A DNA stretch of 25,107 nucleotides from a virus, in IMG/VR virus record IMGVR_UViG_3300044678_000880, positions 1 to 25,107 of that record, one strand, 5' to 3'. The notes under the pieces were generated by a model. It was not told the origin of the DNA and did no database searches. It saw only the letters and a program-made list of their open reading frames with translations. The position numbers were made by a program, and so were the translations under genes. Positions 7,117 through 14,019 of this stretch are shown one piece after another. Numbering within the stretch: position 1 is the first letter of the stretch; the number at the start of each line of letters is the position of its first letter.

Positions 7117-7791
7117 CTATGGTTTGCCGCGAACGATTTGTCCGTCGCGCATGCGTCTGGGGATTTGACCGGTACGGACTAAATATTCAAACTTGATGGA
7201 TTCGCTGACGTTCTTGGAGAATTTAGCCCGCATGACTTCGTTGACTCGCTGCTGATTGCTCAGGCTGGCAAACATGCCCCAGACCGTGATGCCTTGTAGG
7301 AACTTCAGTCGGGTCCGTCGCTTGGCGGCTTTTTCGTCTTTGTCGCGGCCTTTGTTGATGTGCGAGATGTTTTGAATAGCCACCCACAGCGGCTTGCTTT
7401 TTGGAAACACAAACGCGCCGGGGATGAATGATCGGCCTTTGGTCTTTAGTGTTTTGTAGGTGACGCCGCCGCCTGCCTTGGCTACCTGCTTCGCTCCAAA
7501 CTTTGCCAAGCCGGGCCGACGTTCTGGGTGAATGGTCAGTTTGCCGGTCAATTCCGCTGGCTTGGCGCGGTGCATCTTGATTGAATCAATTACATCTTTT
7601 TGTTTGATGTAATACTTTTGAGTGATAATCTTGGCGGACTCGCGGCGACCTTGTTTCAGCGTATCGTTAATCGCACGAGAAACCGCCTGCCTCATCGCTT
7701 TTGGCCATGCACTCAACTGGTCGCCCATTTGCTTCATCTGACTGGCGTCAATCGTAAACTGCAGGGAAGGTGCTTTGCTTAGGTCTGCCAC
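7117..7791 (-). CDS. Minor tail protein Z-like (GPZ family)
   Basis: A 224-aa basic protein starting at GTG (7791), preceded by an AGGAG site inside the end of the upstream gene. Near the N-terminus, helical WPKAMRQAVSRAINDTLKQG and then YYIKQKDVIDSIKMHRAKP resemble the start of prophage minor tail protein Z (lambda gpZ), where a KxKDV-type motif follows a long basic helix. The C-terminus is very basic (KAAKRRTRLKFLQG, RRMRDGQIVRGKP). gpZ sits at the head-proximal end of the tail and is needed for proper head-tail joining in lambda. Placement between the connector genes and the tail tube supports this, although Z and U order appears reversed relative to lambda. Confidence 0.75.
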   Translation of the reverse strand: MADLSKAPSLQFTIDASQMKQMGDQLSAWPKAMRQAVSRAINDTLKQGRRESAKIITQKYYIKQKDVIDSIKMHRAKPAELTGKLTIHPERRPGLAKFGAKQVAKAGGGVTYKTLKTKGRSFIPGAFVFPKSKPLWVAIQNISHINKGRDKDEKAAKRRTRLKFLQGITVWGMFASLSNQQRVNEVMRAKFSKNVSESIKFEYLVRTGQIPRRMRDGQIVRGKP

Positions 7792-7793
7792 GG

Positions 7794-8279
7794 CTAACTC
7801 CTCGCCGTGTAGGGGTCGTTTTCGGTGACACGAAAAACAATCGTCAGCGTCAGCTTAAACCCGCTGGTTTCTTCGGTCGTGATGTTGTCCACCTGGCTGA
7901 TGGTGGAATCGATGGCCAGCGCGTCCCAGTTGTGCCAGCTGGCCGCTGGTGTGCAGATGGCCTTGATGCAGTCTGCGGCAAACGTGTTCCGCAGTGCGTC
8001 AATCTTTGTCGTGGTGCTTTCGGTCGGCATCAGCAGACCGGCAATCGTGAATTCAAGGTCGTAGGCCGTGCGTGGTGGGTTGCCCGGTGCGGAAAGCTCG
8101 TCGTTTCGCGTCAGCGGTCCCTGCGTCACAATCAACTGATTGTTCTGCGGCCGGAATCCGTCGTAACGAATCGGCCGAGCCACCTCGGAAACGGTCAGCT
8201 CATAACCGCCAACAACGGTGATCAGCGCCAGCCTCGTAGCCAGCTTCTGTGCAATCTGTTCGCTGATCGGGGTTGCCAC
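7794..8279 (-). CDS. Tail terminator / head-tail joining protein (lambda U position)
   Basis: The 161-aa protein starts at GTG (8279), with an AAGGCG site a few bases upstream. The N-terminal helix (ATPISEQIAQKLATRLALI) is followed by alternating strands (YELTVSEVARP, YDLEFTIAGLLMP, FKLTLTIVFRV). This alpha-then-beta layout matches tail terminator or completion proteins such as lambda U and its relatives, which stop tube growth and give the surface that binds the head connector. A similar N-terminal helix, a beta body and a closing strand before the C-terminus are typical of the group. No motif is diagnostic, so the role is inferred from layout and from its place between the capsid connector and the GPZ-like gene. 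Confidence 0.6.
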   Translation of the reverse strand: MATPISEQIAQKLATRLALITVVGGYELTVSEVARPIRYDGFRPQNNQLIVTQGPLTRNDELSAPGNPPRTAYDLEFTIAGLLMPTESTTTKIDALRNTFAADCIKAICTPAASWHNWDALAIDSTISQVDNITTEETSGFKLTLTIVFRVTENDPYTARS

Positions 8280-8288
8280 GGTTTCGCC

Positions 8289-8642
8289 TTATCCGTTGAG
8301 AGCCAGAACAATCACGCCTGCGTCGTCGCTGAGCTTGCGTGTTACCGTCATGCGGGTCGTTGCCGTGTCATCGACTCGGCGTTTAACGTCAACGCTGTCT
8401 TGGCCGCGGTTGACTTCGTTGCTCAGCACGCCGCTGGTTGCGTGCCGCTTGATGCGAATGACCATTTCGAACAGCATCGGGTTCCCGGCTTGGTCGAAAA
8501 TAGCCGGAGGGTTACGCTCCAGAATGGCGTCAATAGAGCGTGAACCCCCTCCGGCAAAATAATAGACGACCGGCTCCGCGAACTCGGCGAGTAGTTGCGG
8601 AAACGCGGCCGTCTGGAAACTCTGATCAAACCGACTCGCCAC
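8289..8642 (-). CDS. Head-tail connector protein (lambda FII position)
   Basis: I place the start at GTG 8642, which has GGAG nine bases upstream; a TTG at 8657 is an alternative that would add five residues. The protein has 117 aa (ASRFDQSFQTAAFPQLLAEF...). It is mixed alpha/beta, with strands around EMVIRIKRH and TTRMTVTRKLSDD. It follows the major capsid gene and precedes the tail-terminator candidate, the place of the small head-completion protein gpFII and similar connectors that seal the portal and offer the tail docking site. The N-terminal pattern of a short helix then EPVVYYFAGG is shared with small phage connector proteins, but no motif is decisive. Confidence 0.6.
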   Translation of the reverse strand: MASRFDQSFQTAAFPQLLAEFAEPVVYYFAGGGSRSIDAILERNPPAIFDQAGNPMLFEMVIRIKRHATSGVLSNEVNRGQDSVDVKRRVDDTATTRMTVTRKLSDDAGVIVLALNG

Positions 8643-8660
8643 GGTTGCTGGCTCCAATCA

Positions 8661-9638
8661 CTAGGTGGTGATGTTGCTCAGCAAGTGGCCAGCTTGTGGG
8701 TACAGCACAACCTCGTCCACGTCGTGACGGACGCGGATGATGTTGCCTCGGACGATTTCGTCCCGGTAGCTTTCGACAGTGCCGCCAGGGCTGCTGCCGT
8801 CTTCCGACCAGTGGAACATTCGGCCGATGCAAGGCTCGGCCATGTCGGCCGAAGTTGCGACGCGGCAGACCATTGCGTACTCGTCAGACCAGATTTGCGA
8901 GGCCGCAAACGTCTGGCCTTCCTTGGCGCTGTTTCGGCTGGCACCGGCTACGATGACGTAGTCGAGACCAAACACCGATGCCAGTTGTGCGGCAGTGATG
9001 TCCGATTGCTTAGACGGGTCGCCAGCACCATTGGATTCAATGGCGTCGATGACTTGGGCACAGCGCCGCAGGTTGCGGAAGACCTTTTGGTTGATGATCA
9101 AGGCATTGGCCCACAGGCCGCTGCCGTCCCAAATCTTCTTGACCGCAGCGTCGACGTTGGTGATCGGCACGGCGTTGGCCACGTCGTCCCATTCGTCGGT
9201 AATGCCAGTGGTCAGGGCTGCGCCGTTCCATGTCGTCGTGTTAAACACGGCGTCGGCGACCCGCTGCTCGGCGTTTCGCAGAACGGCAGAAAATGCTCGC
9301 AGGGTCGACACCTGCTCGGCGTCGAAATACTCGCGGTACATCTTCGCTTGGCGGTCGTCGACTGGCTCTTCTGCACCGTGTTCTTCGCAGGCGAAGGTTG
9401 CAGTGCTGAAGGTGAAGTTGCCACGGCTGTAACCGCTGCCGGGTGATCGGTTGGTAGTCCGCTGCTGCAGCAATTGCTCAACAGGGATTACGCCGAAAAC
9501 ACCAGCTTGGCTGGCGACATCAATGACGGGGAAGACCTGCGAGGCGACGTAGCCGAGGCGGTCGCTTTCAAGGTCGAACTCCAAAAAGCTGGCCAAGTCT
9601 GGCCGCAGTGTGGTTAATGCACTGGTGGGTGATGGCAT
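8661..9638 (-). CDS. Major capsid protein (lambda gpE-type HK97 fold)
   Basis: A 325-aa protein with one of the strongest ribosome sites in the window (AAAGGAG before the ATG), as expected for an abundant protein. The sequence opens with TLRPDLASFLEFDLESDRLG, typical of capsid proteins that bind a shell early. A central part, WDGSGLWANALIINQKVFRN, is followed by VFGLDYVIVAGASRNSAKEG and DEYAMVCRV, and the C-terminus has RGNIIRVRHDVDEVVLYPQA. This order of P-domain and A-domain segments matches the lambda E and phage coat proteins of the same class. It follows the decoration gene, as in lambda (D then E). Cross-link residues of the HK97 type are not obvious. The fold is inferred from patterns and order. 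Confidence 0.8.
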   Translation of the reverse strand: MPSPTSALTTLRPDLASFLEFDLESDRLGYVASQVFPVIDVASQAGVFGVIPVEQLLQQRTTNRSPGSGYSRGNFTFSTATFACEEHGAEEPVDDRQAKMYREYFDAEQVSTLRAFSAVLRNAEQRVADAVFNTTTWNGAALTTGITDEWDDVANAVPITNVDAAVKKIWDGSGLWANALIINQKVFRNLRRCAQVIDAIESNGAGDPSKQSDITAAQLASVFGLDYVIVAGASRNSAKEGQTFAASQIWSDEYAMVCRVATSADMAEPCIGRMFHWSEDGSSPGGTVESYRDEIVRGNIIRVRHDVDEVVLYPQAGHLLSNITT

Positions 9639-9666
9639 GTGAAAGCTCCTTTTTCAGTTTTGGTTA

Positions 9667-10407
9667 TTAGGCGTCGACGACGTAGCTGAGAAGTACGTCG
9701 ATGTTGGTGGACGTGGTCAGTGTGCCCGATGCGGTCAAGGTGATCGCAGTGTTGGCATCGCATGGCGCGAACGATGCACCGTCTGCGAGGATGCTGGAGT
9801 TGGCGGTAACGCCAGCCAATACGCGGGTGCTTTGGGTCAAAGCGCCTACGGTGTTGCTGACCAACTGCACGCCAGAGGCGGATTGGGTGGCAGAGATGCG
9901 TACGGCAGTTGCGCCAGCCGCATTGCCGCCGATGGAAATCATCGTCGCATCGACGAGCCGGTAACTGCGGCCGGGAATCGCTGGCAGCAGGGTCGCCCCG
10001 GCGTTGACGTTGGCCGTGGTTGTTCGCACCCGCAAGTGCTGCACGCCGCCAGTGTTGCCGTCAACCAAGACTTCGATCACGTCGTTGTCGGCAGTGGCGG
10101 CTTCGAGTGCCGTGCCGTAGCGAACAGATCCGCTTGCGCCGACCTTGCCCGATGCGGCCAGATAAACCGGGTCGCCGACAGTGATCGCGGCGTTGGCCAC
10201 GCACTTGCGGGTTCCCATCGCGCTGTTTAGACGAACGCCGACCTGCTCGTTGGCAGCGGTTGACGGGTCTTCCATCGTGCCGATGCCGTAGTCGTTCGCT
10301 CCTGCCAGCGCCAACGTGTTGCTGGATGTGAGGTACACTCGCAGGTGCTGACCGATTGCAGCCCCGGCGGTAAAGCCGCGGACTGATGCTTCTACATATT
10401 GACTCAT
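9667..10407 (-). CDS. DUF2190-like capsid decoration/stabilisation protein with extra beta domain
   Basis: The 246-aa protein has AAGGAG eight bases before its ATG. Residues ~10-110 contain the DUF2190-type theme: FTAGAAIGQHLRVYL, NDYGIGTMED, ITVGDPVYLAASGKV and YGTALEAATADNDVIEVLV. In known phages this family lies between the protease and the capsid gene and acts as capsid decoration or head fibre base. The last ~125 residues (SYRLVDATMISIGG..., TTSTNIDVLLSYVVDA) form a second beta-rich domain that the short family members lack, so it may project from the capsid. Family membership is judged by recognisable pattern; the second domain is of unknown function. Confidence 0.75.
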   Translation of the reverse strand: MSQYVEASVRGFTAGAAIGQHLRVYLTSSNTLALAGANDYGIGTMEDPSTAANEQVGVRLNSAMGTRKCVANAAITVGDPVYLAASGKVGASGSVRYGTALEAATADNDVIEVLVDGNTGGVQHLRVRTTTANVNAGATLLPAIPGRSYRLVDATMISIGGNAAGATAVRISATQSASGVQLVSNTVGALTQSTRVLAGVTANSSILADGASFAPCDANTAITLTASGTLTTSTNIDVLLSYVVDA

Positions 10408-10428
10408 GTTTTCGCTCCTTGTGTTTGT

Positions 10429-10905
10429 TTACTTGTTGTTTGCTTCGGCGATGACTGCATCACGCAGGCCAGCGTGTTCGCGTGCCGCCTTGCGGGCAGC
10501 GTCGGCCTTCTTCAGTCCTTGTGCCGTGTAGGTTGCGACAACGCCTTCCCACTGGGCCTTGGCGCTGGCGACCGGCTTTGAGGCGGTGACAGACGCCACC
10601 GGAGCCACGCCAGGACGAACCTTGGCGGCTGGCATCGTGACCATCTCTTCCTTGTCGTCTTCTTCGACTTCGGCGACGGTCGTCTCTTGAGCCTTGGCCT
10701 TGAGTGCGACCATCTCCTCTTCCATCGCTGCGAGCTTGGCCTTGAGCTGTTCGTTCTCGGTCATCATCTCGCTGTAATACATTTCGGCGACTTGGTCTTC
10801 GGTCATCTCGGCAGCGACTGCCTTGACGATGAAGTCCGACGACGCCTTGCCGAAGCGAGCCTGAATGAATTTCACGGTCGCGACGGGCTTGGGATTGCTG
10901 CTCAT
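10429..10905 (-). CDS. Nested scaffold protein (Nu3-like internal start)
   Basis: Within the protease gene, codon 204 is ATG followed by SSNPKPVATVKFIQARFG, and GGAG lies nine bases before it (bases 10915-10918). Translation from here gives a 158-aa, mostly helical, charged protein: a coiled-coil section (EQLKAKLAAMEEEMVALKAK) and an Ala/Lys-rich C-terminus (KKADAARKAAREHAG). Lambda makes its scaffold Nu3 the same way, from an internal start in gene C. The start codon falls just after the low-complexity linker (DSSGETADQTETNS) that separates the two domains, as expected if the domain is made separately. Expression is inferred; the sequence shows only the domain boundary, the start codon and the ribosome site. 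Confidence 0.65.
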   Translation of the reverse strand: MSSNPKPVATVKFIQARFGKASSDFIVKAVAAEMTEDQVAEMYYSEMMTENEQLKAKLAAMEEEMVALKAKAQETTVAEVEEDDKEEMVTMPAAKVRPGVAPVASVTASKPVASAKAQWEGVVATYTAQGLKKADAARKAAREHAGLRDAVIAEANNK

Positions 10906-11514
10906 GGAATTTGTCTCCGTTTGGTCAGCAGTTTCGCCGCTCGAGTCGCCGCTGACGTTCAGCGACTGATTGACCCGCTCCGGCATGTTTCCTGTGAATC
11001 TGGCAACGGCCACGCTCTTGCGGGCAGTCGGCAGAATTAAATCGACGTAGCCGCTGGCCTGTGCCTCGCGGGCATCCAGCCAAGTCTCGGCACGCATCGC
11101 GGCCTCAACTTCTTCGCGGCTCTTTCCTGTCTTGGTTGCGTAGGCGGTGACCATGCTGTCCCGAAGTTTGCCCAGCAGTTCGGATTGCTTCTGCAGCTCT
11201 TCGCTGTCGCCTTCGGTCACGGTGTACGGATTGTGCAGCATCAGGTAGCCGTTCTCGGTGATCTCTACCTTGCCTGCCGCCATTGCGATAAAGCTGGCGA
11301 TGCTGAACGCACTGGACTCAACAACGGCCCGAACTGGTCCCGGCCATGCAGTGATTGCGTCATGGATGCCAAGGCCGTCGAACACGCTGCCGCCTTCGCT
11401 GTCGATGCGAATGACCAGCTCCTGCGACGGATCGCAATCAGCCAGCAGCGACTTGAACGTCGCGCTGGTGATGCCGGGGTAGCCGATGCTGCCGTAGAGT
11501 TTGATTTCATTCAT
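10429..11514 (-). CDS. ClpP/S14-type head maturation protease with C-terminal scaffold domain
   Basis: This 361-aa protein matches lambda C and other prohead proteases. Residues ~32-160 show a ClpP fold: LVIRIDSEGGSVFDG (33-47), the catalytic Ser near position 71 in SSAFSIASFIAMAAG, His94 in GYLMLHNP and Asp158 in GYVD. The second half (~205-361) is helical and charged (TENEQLKAKLAAMEEEM), with Ala-Lys-rich C-terminal helices, as in assembly scaffolds. The start overlaps the portal stop by 8 bases. The protease cleaves capsid precursors and itself before DNA packaging. An internal in-frame ATG at codon 204 would give the scaffold alone (see that entry). Confidence 0.85.
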   Translation of the reverse strand: MNEIKLYGSIGYPGITSATFKSLLADCDPSQELVIRIDSEGGSVFDGLGIHDAITAWPGPVRAVVESSAFSIASFIAMAAGKVEITENGYLMLHNPYTVTEGDSEELQKQSELLGKLRDSMVTAYATKTGKSREEVEAAMRAETWLDAREAQASGYVDLILPTARKSVAVARFTGNMPERVNQSLNVSGDSSGETADQTETNSMSSNPKPVATVKFIQARFGKASSDFIVKAVAAEMTEDQVAEMYYSEMMTENEQLKAKLAAMEEEMVALKAKAQETTVAEVEEDDKEEMVTMPAAKVRPGVAPVASVTASKPVASAKAQWEGVVATYTAQGLKKADAARKAAREHAGLRDAVIAEANNK

Positions 11515-13330
11515 CGGTCAGCTGCTCCTCTGGCGTGTCAATCGTGCCGTCGCTGGCGTCTTCGATGTAAACGTCAATTTTGCTGGCCGGAACGCCGAGG
11601 CTGTCCAGTTCGAGCCGCGCCCGCCGCTCGCTGATTTGCCCGCCGGTCAGTTCCTTCAGAATGTCGTTGATGGCCTTGCGTGCGTTCTGCCAGTTCTTCC
11701 GGCCGACGCCGACCATCTCGGCGGTCGGTGCCTGCTCGGCAGCGGTCGATTCGGCCTGTGCCTCTGCCTGCTGGACCATCGCTTGGCTGTCCTGCATCGT
11801 CATCTGGATGCCGTTTGGCATCGGCAGGCTAATCAGCTCACGCCAGTGAACGGGTGCGTTGTCCTGAAACTGGCTGTTGATGGCGACGGCTCGCTGCTTG
11901 GCCTTGACGATGGCGTAGCTCATGTCCGAGACAATCTCGTCGGCGATTTCTTCCCAGTCCCGCCCGCCTTCAGCGTGCAGCCGCCGTGGGCTGGTCAGTG
12001 CGTTTTGGATCCGCAGGGCATCGCCCTGGGCATCGCTTACCGGGTCGATGTACTGCCACGTTGGAGCGTTCCAGCGATGGCCGAAGATGTCGACGCCGCT
12101 CGCCTTTGCTGCGGCCTGTAGTGCCCGGTCTTCGGCGATCCACTGCCGCAGTTTGAACTCGTAGACTGGCCGGTGCAGCCGGTTCTGCAGGTTTGTCTGG
12201 TTGGTCTTGAATCCCTTGCGGGCTTCATCCACCGCGCCACGCCAGCCGCTGAAGTTTGTCTCGCTGCCGTCCATCAGGACCAAGCACAGCGGCAGGCCGA
12301 GGTTGACGCCGATGATTTGCAGCATCAGTTTGACATGCGTGAAGAACTCGGCGTTGGGGACATTCGGGGAAAAGCCCTGCAGCTCCTCACCCTCGGCCCC
12401 GATGATTTCCATGCCGGGTCCGATGTTTTCGATGTAGCGGGTGCCCTGTCCGGTCGATTCGGTTTGCGGCAGGCCGTAGCCGTCGGTCGATGGCAGCGGC
12501 CCGCCACCGGCAATGGCGTTGCGTTTGCGGAAAATGGCGAAACAGCTGACGACCTGCTGCTGTACCAGTTTGGCAAAGTTGATGTCTTCAAACATTCCGG
12601 CAACGGAGAAGATCGGAGCCAGTGCCGTAACGCCGCGAGTCTGGTTGACTCGGCGAGGGTTGTAAACGTGGAACAGCACCCGGTCGCCGTTCTCGTCTCG
12701 CACGCTGATCGGTTCGGCTGTTTCTTTCTGGTTGCCGACAACGGCCAGCACGCCGCCCGTGCGTTTGTCGGCACTGTACCAGTAATGCGTGCGGCGTCCG
12801 TAGGCGTCGCGGGTCACGCCGAGGAACGTGTTTTCCTGCGGCGTGATGGTCTGGATGCTGTGAGCCTCGATCATCTGCAGCTGGCCACCAGCCGTGCCCA
12901 GCGCCACAATGTCACCGTCCAGCAGCATTGACCGCATGACGTGCCGCTCGATGTCCTGCCAAGTGAACTCACCGGCCATGTCGCAGGCGTCGGCATTGCT
13001 GCTCCAGTCCTGCCACCGCTGCCACAGCTCAAGGTCCAGCTGGCTGTCACCGGTTCGCACGTCGAGCGTAAAACCGTCCTGAACGATATTGGCAACTGCC
13101 CGGTCGATGGTCTGCCCGACGATGGCGTCGTTGCGGTCCATGTCCCGAGCTTTTTCGATGTCCCTGTAGTAGAACTCCTCGGTGCGATAATGAAAATCGG
13201 CACTGCCGCCACGAGGAGCCAGTCCTTGGCGTCGGCGAATGAACCGGCTTTCCCGGCTCATGTCGTAGTCGGCGCGAATGGCGTCAAACTCCGTTGCTAC
13301 TGTTTTTCGCTTGCGAGGCGATGCGGTCAT
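11507..13330 (-). CDS. Phage portal protein (lambda gpB-type)
   Basis: The 607-aa protein overlaps the upstream stop as ATGA. The N-terminus (RFIRRRQGLAPRGGSADFHY) resembles lambda-type portals. The core holds typical segments: DAIVGQTIDRAVANIVQDGF near res 69-88, HVMRSMLLDGDIVALGTAGG, MIEAHSIQTITPQENTFLG and YWYSADKRTGG. Then comes VTALAPIFSVAGMFEDINFA, the helix-rich part that lines the channel in this family. The length is close to the 533 aa of lambda B plus a C-terminal extension of about 70 residues, which is acidic and carries a putative wing or crown (ELTGGQISERRARLELDSLG). Portals make the dodecamer through which DNA is pumped. It is followed by the protease and scaffold gene as in lambda. 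Confidence 0.88.
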   Translation of the reverse strand: MTASPRKRKTVATEFDAIRADYDMSRESRFIRRRQGLAPRGGSADFHYRTEEFYYRDIEKARDMDRNDAIVGQTIDRAVANIVQDGFTLDVRTGDSQLDLELWQRWQDWSSNADACDMAGEFTWQDIERHVMRSMLLDGDIVALGTAGGQLQMIEAHSIQTITPQENTFLGVTRDAYGRRTHYWYSADKRTGGVLAVVGNQKETAEPISVRDENGDRVLFHVYNPRRVNQTRGVTALAPIFSVAGMFEDINFAKLVQQQVVSCFAIFRKRNAIAGGGPLPSTDGYGLPQTESTGQGTRYIENIGPGMEIIGAEGEELQGFSPNVPNAEFFTHVKLMLQIIGVNLGLPLCLVLMDGSETNFSGWRGAVDEARKGFKTNQTNLQNRLHRPVYEFKLRQWIAEDRALQAAAKASGVDIFGHRWNAPTWQYIDPVSDAQGDALRIQNALTSPRRLHAEGGRDWEEIADEIVSDMSYAIVKAKQRAVAINSQFQDNAPVHWRELISLPMPNGIQMTMQDSQAMVQQAEAQAESTAAEQAPTAEMVGVGRKNWQNARKAINDILKELTGGQISERRARLELDSLGVPASKIDVYIEDASDGTIDTPEEQLTDE

Positions 13331-13611
13331 CGGAATCCTTGGCTAATGCCGAAAAACCGAACCTTGGAATTATTGGCCGATGCCGTGTCTTTGGCCGCAA
13401 CGAACGACTGAGCCCGAGCCAGCATCTGCATAACCTGCTGCACGTTGCGGGTCAGACTGCTGCCCTGATTCGACGCACTAGCCGCCACGATTGTCAGCCA
13501 GCGGTTGGCTGCCGTGATGTAGCTCTTGGCGCGGCTCACGCTGCCGACTTCCTCAAAATCTGAGTAGTCCAGCAAGTCGCTTTCGACGGTTGCGAGGTCG
13601 TAGGTGGTCAT
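13327..13611 (-). CDS. Small head-joining protein in the gpW position
   Basis: I use the ATG at 13611, giving 94 residues beginning MTTYDLATVESDLLDYSD. The 118-aa frame from 13683 would extend through a hairpin and is less likely. The protein is almost wholly helical and contains ANRWLTIVAASASNQGSSLT and VQQVMQMLARAQSFVAAKD. It lies between the terminase block and the portal, the place of lambda gpW, the small protein that joins the head after packaging. The size is larger than lambda W (68 aa) and there is no sequence motif that proves homology. The stop overlaps the portal start (ATGA), so the two are likely to be translated together. Confidence 0.55.
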   Translation of the reverse strand: MTTYDLATVESDLLDYSDFEEVGSVSRAKSYITAANRWLTIVAASASNQGSSLTRNVQQVMQMLARAQSFVAAKDTASANNSKVRFFGISQGFR

Positions 13612-13645
13612 GGCCAAATAGTAACCAACTGGACGCCCAGCCAGC

Positions 13646-13680
13646 CGGAATATCCGCCCCGCAAAAATGCGGATTTTCCG
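13646..13680. promoter_or_regulatory. Imperfect hairpin between the 111-aa gene and the gpW-like gene
   Basis: The two arms CGGAATATCCGC (13646-13657) and GCGGATTTTCCG (13669-13680) pair at 11 of 12 positions around an 11-base loop that itself contains CCGCAAAAATGCGG, which can form an alternative small hairpin. The stop of the upstream gene is four bases away (13684-13686) and the next start codon is at 13611. On the transcribed strand no T-tract follows, so it is not a standard intrinsic terminator. It could be an RNA processing or attenuation element, a packaging-related site or simply an mRNA stabiliser. This is the largest gene-free gap in the head module. Confidence 0.5.
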
Positions 13681-13683
13681 CAC

Positions 13684-14019
13684 TTACTCGGCAGCGACCG
13701 ATTCCAGTAGCCACTTGATGGCGTTGGCCGGGTTCTTGATCGGGCTCCCGTCGGCCAGCCGCACGCCTTGACCGCTGAGTGCCTCCTGCAGTTGCCGCAG
13801 CACTCCGCTCTGCCGCTTGGTCAATTTCCGCAGGTCAATTCGCCGTGGCAGATAGCCGAAGTCCGTACTGGCCAGCGGCACGCTTACGCTCTTGGTCTGC
13901 GTTGACATCCTTGCAGGCGGTGCCGCAGCTGCGTCGGCCAGCTGCTCGCTCACGATTTCCTGCTGGTCGATTGCCGCTTCGTCCACGGTTGGCAGTTCCA
14001 TCTTCTTCGCCTTCGCCAT
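13684..14019 (-). CDS. Hypothetical 111-aa protein between terminase and portal block
   Basis: The ATG overlaps the terminase stop as TAATG. The N-terminal ~50 residues are acidic and Ala-rich and probably disordered (AIDQQEIVSEQLADAAAAPP), followed by a compact basic helical domain (LRKLTKRQSGVLRQLQEALS) and a C-terminal helix (NPANAIKWLLESVAAE). A tail with GVRLADGSPIKNP is glycine/proline-rich. It contains no HTH or catalytic motif that I can name. Because no small terminase is seen elsewhere, this gene is one candidate for that role or for a terminase helper, but its place after the large subunit is unusual for a small subunit. Function is unknown. Confidence 0.6.
   Translation of the reverse strand: MAKAKKMELPTVDEAAIDQQEIVSEQLADAAAAPPARMSTQTKSVSVPLASTDFGYLPRRIDLRKLTKRQSGVLRQLQEALSGQGVRLADGSPIKNPANAIKWLLESVAAE

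Noticed and set aside
13327-13683. 118-aa version of the gpW-position protein
   Set aside because: The added N-terminus is translated from the hairpin region and is Arg/Gly-rich without structure; ATG 13611 is preferred.
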